From Eucalyptus grandis (lineage: Eukaryota; Streptophyta; Magnoliopsida; Myrtales; Myrtaceae): a stretch of DNA of 64,000 bases. The stretch is from NCBI RefSeq assembly GCF_016545825.1, contig NC_052618.1, positions 42,416,196 to 42,480,195 of the forward strand. Reading direction: 5' to 3'. The notes beneath the pieces were generated by a model that searched no databases, was not told where the DNA came from, and saw only the letters and a program-made list of their open reading frames with translations. Below, in pieces: positions 23,977 through 33,958 of the stretch. A program made the translations under genes and the position numbers. Position 1 is the first letter of the stretch, and every line of letters starts with the position of its first letter.

Positions 23977-26412
23977 ATGGGTACCGGGGAGATAAAGTCG
24001 CCGGAGTGTCTCCCGGAGACTCAAGCCAGTGCGAGTGCGAGTGCGAGTGCAAGCGCAAGCGCGAGCGTGAACGTGAACGTGAATTCCGAGTCGTTTAGGA
24101 GGAAGAAGCTGGGCGTCTTCTTTGTCGAGTCCGATGACAGGAGGACGGCTTTTGGGCGGGGTTACACTGGCGGCAATACACCCGTCAATATCCGTGGGAA
24201 GCGGATTGCCGACCTGTCCAAGACGGGTGGCTGGATTGCAGCCTTCTTCATTTTCGGTGAGCAAAGTGAATGTTTTCGAAAAGAGAAAAGGATGACCGGT
24301 GAATCGGACACCATTGAGATTCACATTATGGTGATTGATTCTCTAAGCCGATGAGATAGACAGGATTGCTTTGGTTATTGTTCCTTTGCAAAACCCGTAG
24401 GAGCTGAGCTGTTTTCTTCTGCAGGAAATGAAATGGCAGAGAGGATGGCATATTTTGGCCTTTCTGTGAACATGGTGGCCTTCATGTTCTACGTTATGCA
24501 CAAACCCTTCTCCAGTTCATCGAACGCGGTTAACAATTTCCTCGGGATTTCGCAAGCCTCCTCCGTCCTAGGAGGTTTCATAGCCGATGCATACCTAGGC
24601 CGATATTGGACCATAGCAATTTTCACCACGATTTATCTTGCGGTAAGAAAAATCAAAGACCGTATAATCTCGATCCAGATCTAGTTGTCTTAGCTCGATT
24701 TTTATTGCTGTCTTGTTGCAAGATCAAATTTCTGGTGCATCCTTTAGTTTAGCACATCAGTGTGAATTTCAAGTTTCCTTGCTACAACCTGCGTCAGGAT
24801 TCTGATGATTTTTTTTCTTTGGTGCAAAATCTGCGTGTGTAGGGATTGACGGGAATCACCTTGTGTGCAAGCATAGGCATATTCACGCCGGAGCAAGAGC
24901 GGTGCGATGAGCTTGCGCTTCTATTAGGAAACTGCAAGCCCGCCAAACACTGGCAGATGGTCTATCTATATGCTGTCCTCTACATAACCGGGCTTGGTGC
25001 TGCTGGTATCAGGCCTTGTGTCTCTTCTTTCGGGGCTGATCAGTTCGACGAGAGAAGTAAAGACTACAAGTCCCACTTGGATAGGTTCTTCAACTTCTTT
25101 TATCTCTCTGTCACGATCGGTGCGATCGTGGCATTTACTTTGGTTGTTTATATTCAGATGGAACACGGGTGGGGCTTGGCCTTTGGTTCTCTGGCCATTG
25201 CCATGGGAATATCGAACATGGTGTTCTTCGTGGGCACGCCTTTGTACCGGCACAGGTTGCCAGGAGGCAGTCCCTTGACGAGGGTTGCCCAAGTTCTCGT
25301 TGCCGCTTTTCGGAAGAGGAAAGCTGAATTCTCGAGCAGCGAACTCGTAGGCCTCTATGAAGTTCCGGGGAAACATTCCACCATAAAGGGTAGCGGAAAA
25401 ATTGCCCACACAGATGATTTCAGGTAAAACTGTTCTGCTGCTGCCTTTCTTAGACAAGCCAGACATTTTTACTAATTTTTAGTCCTTCAGGACTGGTCGG
25501 TCGGCTCATGCTCAATGAATAACATGTTCATGGCCTCGCAGGTGCTTGGACAAGGCGGCTCTGCAGCTGAAAGAGGATGGTCCAGATCCTAGTCCATGGC
25601 GGCTTTGCACTGTGACCCAAGTTGAGGAAGTGAAGATCCTGATCAAGCTCATCCCAATCCCAGCCTGCACAATCGTGCTCAGCCTCGTCCTGACCGAATA
25701 CCTGACTCTATCGGTCCAGCAGGCCTACACGATGAACACCCACATGGGTCATCTCAAGCTGCCTGTGACGTGCATGCCCGTCTTCCCGGGCCTCAGTATA
25801 TTCCTCATACTAGCTCTGTACTATGCCCTGTTCGTCCCTCTGTGCAGACGTGTCACGGGCCATCCGCACGGCGCCTCTCAGCTCCAGAGGGTAGGGATTG
25901 GGCTGGTGGTCTCGATCCTGTCCGTGGCATGGGCAGGGCTTTTCGAGAGGTTCAGGAGGAATTACGCCATTGAGCACGGGTACCAGGCTATCTTCCTCAG
26001 CCAGATGCCGAACCTGAGTGCGTACTGGTTGTTAATTCAGTACTGCCTGATCGGGATAGCCGAAGTGTTCTGCATCGTGGGGTTGTTGGAGTTCCTCTAC
26101 GAGGAAGCACCGGATGCAATGAAAAGCATAGGGTCTGCTTATGCTGCTCTGGCCGGCGGATTAGGTTGCTTCGCAGCCTCTATACTGAACAACATCGTGA
26201 ACTCGGTGACAGGTGACAAGAAGGAAACGCGACCATCGTGGCTTTCCCAAAACATCAACACTGGGAGATTCGATTATTTTTACTGGCTGCTCACCGTCTT
26301 AAGCTTGATCAATTTCGGTGTTTTCTTGTACTCGGCTCGGAGGTATAAGTACAGGGGAGGGCACAAAACCGAGACCAGGGAACCGGTTAAAATAGAAATC
26401 CAGAAACACTAG
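23977..26412 (+). CDS. NPF6.1: NPF (NRT1/PTR) family transporter, NPF6.1/At5g13400-like
   Basis: Proton-coupled major-facilitator transporter of the plant NPF family. Exons 23977-24256, 24425-24642, 24843-25423 and 25542-26412, all GT-AG, give 649 residues (about 624 in Arabidopsis NPF6.1). The proton-coupling ExxER motif is present as E96-M-A-E99-R100 in the first membrane segment. Family signatures include the GGFIADAYLGRY loop, FGADQFDE, FFNFFYLSVTIGAIV in place of the usual FYWSINVG, and RFLDKAA-like RCLDKAAL at the exon 3/4 join. The C-terminal half has a YEEAPDAMKS element and several hydrophobic segments. A codon-level repeat near residues 17-36 gives alternating Ala-Ser then Val-Asn. 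ATG 23977 is chosen because the frame upstream offers only TTG. Position next to FKBP19 supports the NPF6.1 assignment. Substrate cannot be read from sequence; nitrate is typical of clade 6 but unproven here. Confidence 0.93.
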
Positions 26413-27540
26413 ACAGGACAGGAAGCTGAAGCCGTAGACTGGAGCGATGCAAGCTTCGCCACGACGCAGAGGATGATGCATCGATTAGCGGCTGCATTAT
26501 ATCTTTAATTTGTGATTGAGGGTTTGAGTTTCTCCTTGCTCTGTTCATTCTAGCGTAGATCATTGGGGTTTCAGGTGTCAAGAGGTTCTATCATCCGCAG
26601 ATTATTTACAAATACAACAGAGTTTCTCCTTGTTCTGTTCATTCCAGCCATGCCATAATTCATAATTCGGCCACACTTTTTTCTTTGTTTTCGAATCGAT
26701 GTTTTCCGATTTTAGTCATTGTTTTAGGATCAAGTTTATTCTTCAGAATGTGCAGCGAGAATATCAATGTTATGTTCATTTCCATGTTTCCATTTGGGCG
26801 TTGATGCATCTATAACTTTTTGGTCATCTCTATTCTAGTGAAGTCCGTTTCCATTCAAGCACCCGCTTCTCAATATCTTCAGATTAATTGTTCGCCGAGA
26901 AGCGGTTTCTACACTACTTCTGCTCTGAGGAGCCGAGACGCCTTTCTCACGGATATTCACACCCATCCCATTCCCATCTCTGGAGAAACAACTTGTTTTC
27001 CTGAGAGTTTTGATCACTTTATGGTCGAGTTTGAAATGGGAACAAGCTGAAACTCGCTTTCCCCAATCGCTTCTTCATCAGATTCGCGTCAGATCGATTT
27101 AGATCAATCGTATCGCTTCGTACCACCGGCACATCAATGCAAGAGCATCTCTTCGTGTAATCCTTCAAAACTCAACAGTGTCCTTTCACACCACCACTCC
27201 TGCAACCTATTTATTCTCGACCGGGTTCCACCAAAAGCGACGGCTCATTGCTCGCCACTCATGTCGCGCAGAGAGGTGGTGAAATTGTCACAGCGCGCGC
27301 GACCAGAGAGGACGGGAGCATTTATGAGCCCTCGAAGCAGTTCAATGGGAACGACCCATGTTGGTTTCCAAAGTCCTTACTCCCTTGGATGTGTTGTTCT
27401 TCAGGTTATTCATTGCTCAGATGTGATAGAAAAAGTTAGTTTTGGCATCAGACCAACAGGAATTACAGTAGATGACATAGTCACAGCACTGAAACCGCCG
27501 ATGATGACCGTGAATTGATCATTAGCCTTCTCGAAACAAA
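26413..27540. other. Convergent intergenic region
   Basis: This lies between the NPF gene (+) and the first At4g14100-like gene (-), so it holds two 3' ends. Short frames around 26820-27518 resemble no known protein. Confidence 0.5.
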
Positions 27541-28623
27541 CTAGAGAGAACTGAGAAAGGGATCGAAACAAGAGCTTTCTCGCACGTCACAGAGACTAGC
27601 AGAACGTCCTCTCACCTCGGATTCATCATCTTCTTCCGCTTCCTTCTGGTCGAAGCAGTATGCAGGGGCTTGCCACTTGGCATCTTCGAGCGCTGCTCCG
27701 ACTTCGAACGTCATCACATGAGCTTCTCTCCCTTCAATTGTCAACAAAACACCAATCCCAAGTGAGTAAAAACACGAACCCAGTTGCAGATGCACATTAC
27801 TCAAGATCAAGAATCGGAAACCGAGAGCAAAACCGAATTCTTCATGAAGCAACTCGCAGACCCCGATTTCACCAAGAAAAAGAGGCAAGTACTCTCACTT
27901 GCCCCTTCCTTATTCTCTTCCCCAATCAAAACCCACTTGCAAATGCATCAAGAAGTTCTTTTGAAATCAAAATTCACACAAGGGTTTGACCCAGTTGGAA
28001 CTTGAAATCCAGTGGGTCGATTATTCTCTAATCTTGCTCAAAATTGGTCGAAATCTTTCTTTTTTAAGATCAAATTGTCAAGTCAAAGACGATAGACCTC
28101 GCTCGCCGGGAGCTCACCTGTGTAGAAACGCCAGTGGACGGGCCTCTTGGTCTCGACGTCCTCGTAGTACCGGATGAAGTCGGCCTTCTCCCACCCGTCG
28201 CAGAGGAACCCGTCGACGCGGCGGCGGCCCAGGTAGGCGGCCCCCTCGAGCCAGCCGGGGCGGAGGATCCCGACCTCGAGCTGGGCGGTGCGGCAGCTGG
28301 GGGAGTCGCCGCCGAGGGTGTAGAAGAAGGAGGTGCCGTTGTTCCACTCGAGGTCGTAGAGGAGGGTGGGGGAGAGCTGGTCCCGGACGATGTTGAAGTT
28401 GCGGCCGTTGGGCCAGTCGTACCAGAGGTCGATCAGCTGGAGCGCGCCCGAGAAGTTCATGACCATCAACGAGTGGAACTGGTGCGGCCACGGGGTTGGC
28501 GTCGGGGTCGTGGTCGGGTCGGGTTCGACCGCCCGGGATTGGGCTTCGGCCGGCGGCGCCCGGCGGCGGCGGCGGCGAGGAGGAGGAGGAGGAGGAGGGA
28601 GGGGTGGAGATGGAGAATGGCAT
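27541..28623 (-). CDS. At4g14100-like secreted protein, copy 1, N-terminal frame broken
   Basis: Two exons on the minus strand: 28623-28118 (5' limit uncertain) and 27731-27541, with an in-phase GT-AG intron of 386 bp. The body matches copy 2 next door: [70 protein letters not shown] and [20 protein letters not shown], then [20 protein letters not shown]. The family is annotated in Arabidopsis as a putative glycosyltransferase-like protein; no function is established to my knowledge. Odd point: the most likely ATG (28623, MPFSISTPP) is in a different frame from the body. A hydrophobic Leu/Ala stretch that could be the signal peptide lies in the third frame. The body frame stays open upstream to 28772, but only through an A-run that would encode poly-Lys. 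This suggests an indel in the GC-rich repeat, real or an assembly artefact. Confidence 0.75.
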
Positions 28624-28808
28624 TTTTTTTTTTTTTTTGGGTCTTGGGTGGGTGGGGAATGCGACTGTTGATGGAGTTCTAGGCTATGGCGTTTTGCTTC
28701 CAATGGTATGAGGCCGTCCGGGAAGTTATCCGAGCTCCACTCGTTGCATTTTACCAAAACCGTCTCTTTCAATTTCTAATTTTATTTCGCGAAAAAAATT
28801 GAATAATT

Positions 28809-28850
<42 letters not shown>

Positions 28851-29884
28851 AAGTAAGCATTCATATTTTTTAAATAATTAAATTAATAAAAAATCTTTTC
28901 ATTATCAAGGATCATTTATGTCTTAATATTTTGGTAAAAGGTGGAAATATTTTTTCATTTGATCATTTTTGTATGTGAAATGACTGATTTATTTTTTAGA
29001 AAATATTTTTCAAATTATTTACTTTTTTGTAAAATAAAGAAATCATTAGTTCAACGAGGGATTATTGCCTTGCAAATGGTTAGAGGAGGATACATGCTGA
29101 GGTTGAATTTATGAGCAAGGTGGCCCCCACCTAGATTTAGCGAGGGCATGGGCAAGGGCGTGACCTTTTGCTAGCCAAAATGAAGAGAAAAAGGAAAAAG
29201 AAAGAAACGATATAAGAAAAAGAACAAAAAATTTATAAAGTATTCAAAAAATAATTAAAAATGTTCATTTCAATATCGACAGGTGACCGCGCTACATTGC
29301 ACGACTAGTGTCCACGTTAACAACTTTAAATTTTAATTGATCAAGTGGATTGGATCGATACCAAAGTGAAAATATTAAAATTAAATTAATTCAATTGAAA
29401 AGTTTATGACTGAATCGATATTAATGTAATAAATTTAAGAATATTCAGATCATTTTCCCTATTTAGATTTGAGAGCCATTGCTCATGGCTTAGCTAATGT
29501 CTCTCTCTCTCAAACAAGAATGTTGCACACCGCCATAAGCCATTATCAATTGTGATCACCACCTCTCGATGATCGCGTGAAGAGAGCGCCTGCCATGAGG
29601 AGGTCACCAACTAAAAAAGCGGCTACCTCTTTCATTAAGACTTAGGGACATCGGGATCAATTGGAGCACTCTACCAATCCGGCGATCATTCCAATACCGT
29701 AGCAACCTTTCATTATCAGTGTCTAGAGCATCACGGTCCAATGCTCACCATAACAATATGACAATAGTTTGATGACGCCCACACTAGTTCAGTTCAGACT
29801 AACGTTTATCGAAACGCAATCTTTTTCTCTCGGCACGGCGGAATATGACTTTTATTACACGACCAAGAGCTCGCTCGCTCGTGT
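28624..29884. other. Intergenic between the two At4g14100-like genes
   Basis: Contains a T-run at 28623-28640, a (TA)n microsatellite at about 28812-28846, and at about 29270-29455 what looks like one arm of the family B fold-back repeat (AATTAAATTAATTCAATTGA, AAGTTTATGACTGAATCGAT). No gene is supported. Confidence 0.5.
28812..28846. repeat. (TA)n microsatellite
   Basis: An uninterrupted TA dinucleotide run of about 17 units. Confidence 0.9.
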
Positions 29885-31520
29885 TCACAAACTCATCGAA
29901 CGTCCCAATGCTCCGAGTCCGGCCATCGGATATCCATGAGAAACGCCGGAAGCCGCGGCGAGTTTAGGACCATCCGCTCCTTCCTCCTTCCCGAAGCAAT
30001 GGGCAGGGGCTTGCCACCCTGCATCTTCCAGAACAGCTCCCACTTCAAATGTCATCACATGAGCTGTCATCCCTTCACACATTAACACACCGCAACCCAA
30101 GTTAACTATGTAGTCAATATCGTCCTACCGACAATTATATGAGATGGAGGCGACGAAGTAGACAACTTTTATCGTAAATTTGCCGCTAGCGATGACACCG
30201 GCATCCGATGTGCTCAAAATGAATACACCCTGGCACCAACGTCTAATAAGTTGACTCTTCAAAATTAAGAAAATGATTAATAGTATGAAAAACTTCAAAT
30301 TAGTAAATCTGTAATAAATTTATTTTAAATTGATATACCTATAATAAATTTATCTCAAACTAGTTTTTTTATTAAAAAATTCAAAATTAATACATTTATA
30401 ATAAATTTATCATTCATCAGTTTTCGTTAAATTGAATTACTATCCACTTATGACAAATGGAGAGCAAAACTCCAAGCTAGGTCAATTATCATTTACCAAT
30501 CAATTTAGCAATTTGATGATACAATTTAACGAAAATTAATGAAAAGTAACTTTTTCAAAGATATATCAATTTGACGTTTTCATAATATTAATCTTAATTA
30601 ATATGAAAAAATGAACTTGAGTGCATATGAACTGGTCAGCAATCCTACTTACCTTTTACCAAAAAAAAAAAAAAAAACAAACAAACTGGTTAGCAATCCA
30701 TACCATTCCTTTCATCCACAAATATAAAAAATGAGAAAATATTACGTTTAAGAAATTTATTTTATAAATTATTCATTTTTTACAAAAGAATCAAGTTCCC
30801 TCCTATCATTCCCTTTTAGTCCAATTTTATCAGACCAAACTCATAGAATACGACACTCTCTTATTTCACACTTGCCAGATGATCATTAGGGCAAACCCAG
30901 ATTTTGTAATCGAACACATTTTAGAACGAAATGCGAGAAGAACGAACACGCTTATCACTCGAATAATTAAAGAAAAAAAACACAGCAATTAAACAAATAC
31001 AAGTCAGAAAGAATGGGGAGCCCTCACCGTTGAAGAAGGCCCAGAAGACGGGCCTCTTGGTGGCCACGTCCTCGTAGTACCGGATGAAGTCCACCTTCGC
31101 CCACCCGTCGCACAGGAACCCGTCCTCCCGGCTCCGGCCCAGGTAGCTCGCCCCGTCCAGCCAGTCGGGCCGCAGGATCCCCACCGGGAAGTGCATCGTC
31201 TGGCAACTCCCGCCGTCGCCGAGGGTGTAGTAGTAGGAGGTGCCGTTGTCCCACTCGACGTCGTGGAGGACGGAGGGGGAGAGCTGGTCCCGGATGGCGT
31301 TGAGGTTCCGGCCGTTGGGCAGGTCGTACCAGAGGTCCACCAGCTGGAGCGTCCCCTTCGAGTTGTTCATGAACAGGGCCGCGTGGAACTGGGGCGGCCA
31401 CGGGGTCGCCGCCGGGGCCTGGGCGGAGGAGAGGAGAGGGGATGCGACGGCGGAGATGAGGAGGAGGAGGAGGAGGAGAGGGAGGGCGGCGGAGATGGGG
31501 CGGAGATGTGTGGACGACAT
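29885..31520 (-). CDS. At4g14100-like secreted protein, copy 2
   Basis: Two exons on the minus strand, 31520-31028 and 30072-29885, joined in phase by a GT-AG intron of 955 bp, give 226 residues. ATG 31520 opens MSSTHLRP; the open frame upstream has only a GTG. Residues about 8-35 form a strong signal peptide ([16 protein letters not shown], then SSAQA). Conserved segments are [91 protein letters not shown] and [20 protein letters not shown]. The pattern of Cys and aromatic residues suits a secreted fold. It is a tandem duplicate of the gene at 27.5-28.6 kb with the same intron position and phase. The C-terminal tail ([12 protein letters not shown] onward) is unrelated to that of copy 1. Function unknown; the glycosyltransferase label of the Arabidopsis homologue is not supported by any motif I can see. 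Confidence 0.88.
30277..30591. mobile_element. Fold-back MITE, family A copy 2, inside an intron
   Basis: Left end TTAATAGTATGAAAAACTTC matches the reverse complement of the right end, TTAATATTATGAAAACG. Inside are repeats of AATAAATTTAT and AATTGATATA, as in the copy at 16079-16535. It lies wholly in the single intron of At4g14100-like copy 2, away from the splice sites, and helps explain why that intron is longer than its paralogue's (955 against 386 bp). Confidence 0.6.
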
Positions 31521-31567
31521 TGCGCGGCGTGGACTGTCTGGATTCGATGGAACTCTCTCTATCACAA

Positions 31568-31593
31568 AGAGAGAGAGAGAGAGAGAGAGAGAG
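31568..31593 (-). repeat. (CT)n in the 5' UTR of At4g14100-like copy 2
   Basis: A GA run on the + strand, so CT on the sense strand, ends about 48 bp before the start codon at 31520. Confidence 0.75.
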
Positions 31594-32310
31594 CGGAAAG
31601 GAGGATTTTATCTCGTGGAATTCACTTGATCTTACGGAGCGACCTTTCCATTTCTCCAAAATCTATTACTTAAAAAAGTGTTCGTTTTTCTCCATATTTA
31701 GCGCGATTTAATTGGAAATTTATTTATACTTTGATTTTGCAAAGGGAAAAAAAAAAGGCCATCGCCACCGTACCCAATTTGACATCGATAGGTGCTCTGT
31801 TACCCAATTCTCAAAGGTAACATTAGATAAACTAATGATAAAAGTCGGAACATAACAAATTTTATCATCTCTATGTTTGATTATTATTTAAGACATCATA
31901 AAATGAATATAGACAAAAATATCTTATATGCTTGGATAAAGATGAATATGGATTTTCTTATTGTCATAATATAAAAGTTTGAAGAAGTACAGCTCAAATG
32001 CCAAAAGTTAGGAAAGTGGCACTTAAGTGCTACTTTTGGCAAACCTTGTTGGAAATCCGACATGATAATTTTTTATTATTTTTGCTCTCTTACGTGGCTC
32101 ACCGGAGAGCTGACTCAGCTCTAACTCACCCAAAATGACGTTGTTTCCGTAATTGAAAAAAAAAAAAAAAAAAAAGAGCCCTGAATTTGCCAAAATGACG
32201 TTGTCTTCCAAATTGCCATAAATCCAAAACCCTAAATCGGCCAAAATCCCTATTGAAATGCTCGAACCCTAATTTTGATTTGCCCAAAATTCTATTGTTG
32301 AATATTGGAA
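31594..32310. other. Intergenic, probable old transposon terminus
   Basis: Near 32010-32050 the sequence CACTTAAGTGCTACTTTTGGC, then CCAAAATGACGTTGT twice (about 32130 and 32190), resembles plant Mutator-like terminal regions. A 19-bp A-run occurs at about 32157-32176. Boundaries cannot be fixed. Confidence 0.35.
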
Positions 32311-32523
32311 ATGGAGAGTAGGACTCTCAGTAGTGCCTCAAATTCCTCTCATCGAAGTGAATGAGAAGGCCAGAGTTTCTATTTTTGTGCATTACTGAGT
32401 CTAAGAAGAACATCGCAGACTCGAATGAATCCTTGTAGAAGATTTTATAGATTCGTTCAATATAAAGAAGGGTCGAAGTGCAAATATTTTAAATGGCTCA
32501 ATGCAAAATTCTTTCACCGAATC
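32311..32523 (+). pseudogene. GRF-type zinc-finger remnant
   Basis: In one frame after ATG 32311 and an in-frame stop, the translation has a Cys, then R-R-T-S-x-T-R-M-N-P-C-R-R-F-Y-R-F, Y-K-E-G-S-K-C and Y-F-K-W. This is the spacing of plant GRF zinc fingers (C-x-C, NPGRRFYGC, C-x-FFxW). Some Cys positions are lost and the stop makes it non-functional. Such short GRF proteins are often associated with plant DNA transposons. Confidence 0.6.
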
Positions 32524-33033
32524 ATAAAGGTAATATTGAATTTACTTGATAAACGACATCAATCTCTATCTATGTTTGTGAACGATTTGGATGATATTGA
32601 CTCAATGCAAGTTCAAGCGTCTTCGGCTAAAATTTTCAAAAATGAAGTTTCAAGGATAAAAATTGAATGAAAGTGTTACCAAGCGTTTACTATGGTATTA
32701 TTTTGTTGTCTATCTTACTTTATGATGAAATATAAAGCACTTGAAGATGAGAAAAAATTTGTCCGACTGCCATAGTTAAAAATGAGTGGACAAATATAAT
32801 TGTTTTGGATTAAATATAGGTTTTTTTCTTTTTAGAAGATGAGAAGAAATTTGTGTTATTCCACAATATCGTTGTGTCTTTGTTGTTGTTTGTGTTGTCA
32901 TATGTATTGTGAGTTATCTCTTGTGTTTGTGGGGGAGGTTAAGAAAAGGGAATGAGTGAATTAAATGCTGCTTATATTGTGTTTTTGCTTGTTCTTGAAT
33001 ATAAACTAGTAATGATGGATGTGTATTAGGTTA

Positions 33034-33713
33034 ATGTGTTGCGGTGGCTTTTTTACTTGAACTAAATATAAACATCTGTCGCCGAAAGGAGTAAGGGGGT
33101 CTCTGCGACCCGATTGCTGGTAGGGCATATACCTCTGCGCTCGGGAATTGTATTCTCCATGGCCAGTTACACAATGCTCTATCTAGCCTCTTCTTGACTA
33201 GGTCAGCTCCTTCTCGATTATTAGTCCATGTAAATTTGCATCCTTTACTGTCCAAATCCATTAGAGAACATGAGTCTAGGAAGTCTCGAAGAGACCATTC
33301 TATGTCTATCTGCTTCACGCTTGCCCGCTTTTTCCCAAAGGTATAGAACTTCATTAAAATCGCCCATACATAGCCAAGGGAGGTTGTTGGATGAATTAAT
33401 TGAGCTAAGCAGTTTCCATAGATTTAATCTCTCCCGAAAGAAGTAGGTGCATGTAAAAGGGAGATTCTCATCATATCACCTCATTGTGAATTTTGCACTT
33501 AATATCAATTAGGTTCTCATAGCTGGCCAGAATTTCCACATGAACTTGATCATCCCACATGAGAATGAGACCCCCGCAATGCCACAGCAGCAAACATTGA
33601 AATTGAATAGAGTTGCCATAAGTTAAACTACCACCATCTTCTTTGTTTTGCTGCAAACCAGCATATACACAAGACAAACACGCAGTGATTACCCACCCCC
33701 CACACTCTCTCAT
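33034..33713 (-). mobile_element. LINE (L1-type) endonuclease fragment
   Basis: Minus-strand frames encode GGLILMWDDQVHVEILASYE then, after frame breaks, an LPWLCMGDFNE catalytic motif and FLDSCSLMDLDSKGCKFTW with VKKRLDRALCNWPW and a degraded GSQRPP in place of the usual GSDHSP. These are the apurinic endonuclease motifs of plant L1 retrotransposons. The frames are shifted and no reverse transcriptase follows, so this is a dead fragment of about 0.7 kb. Confidence 0.8.
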
Positions 33714-33953
33714 GTTAATCTTATGTTCTATGTCATAAGTTGTATTTAGTAATCACTTAAGTGCTAGTCGCGATGAAAAAGTAAATCACTTAAATGTCAA
33801 GTTATTATTAAAGTAATAATTTAAGTTTCACTCATAATTAAAAGTGAACACTTAAGTGCCAAGTTTTTTAGAACGTGATAAGTTAAGTGTCAATTTTTGT
33901 AGGTTTTCTCTGAAAATTGTGCCAGCCACCACCACCGGCCACTAGCCATCACT
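33714..33953. other. AT-rich CACTTAAGTG-repeat region
   Basis: CACTTAAGTGCTAG, CACTTAAATGTCAAG and CACTTAAGTGCCAAG occur within about 150 bp. The region near 50040-50110 has the same grammar on the opposite strand (CACTTAAATGATGC, ACTTAAGTGGTC). This may be a terminus of the Mutator-like element whose transposase lies between. Confidence 0.35.
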
Positions 33954-33958
33954 ACTAG
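33954..33958. repeat. Target-site duplication ACTAG, left
   Basis: ACTAG here is repeated exactly at 36663-36667, flanking the solo LTR. Confidence 0.85.

Noticed and set aside
24966..25466. 166-codon minus frame
   Set aside because: Antisense shadow of NPF exon 3.
28134..28682. 182-codon + strand open frame, and a 169-codon minus frame at 28114-28623
   Set aside because: Other-frame shadows of At4g14100-like copy 1.
31024..31673. 211-codon minus frame and 129-160-codon + frames over At4g14100-like copy 2
   Set aside because: Shadows in GC-rich DNA; the frame with the signal peptide and conserved motifs is the real one.
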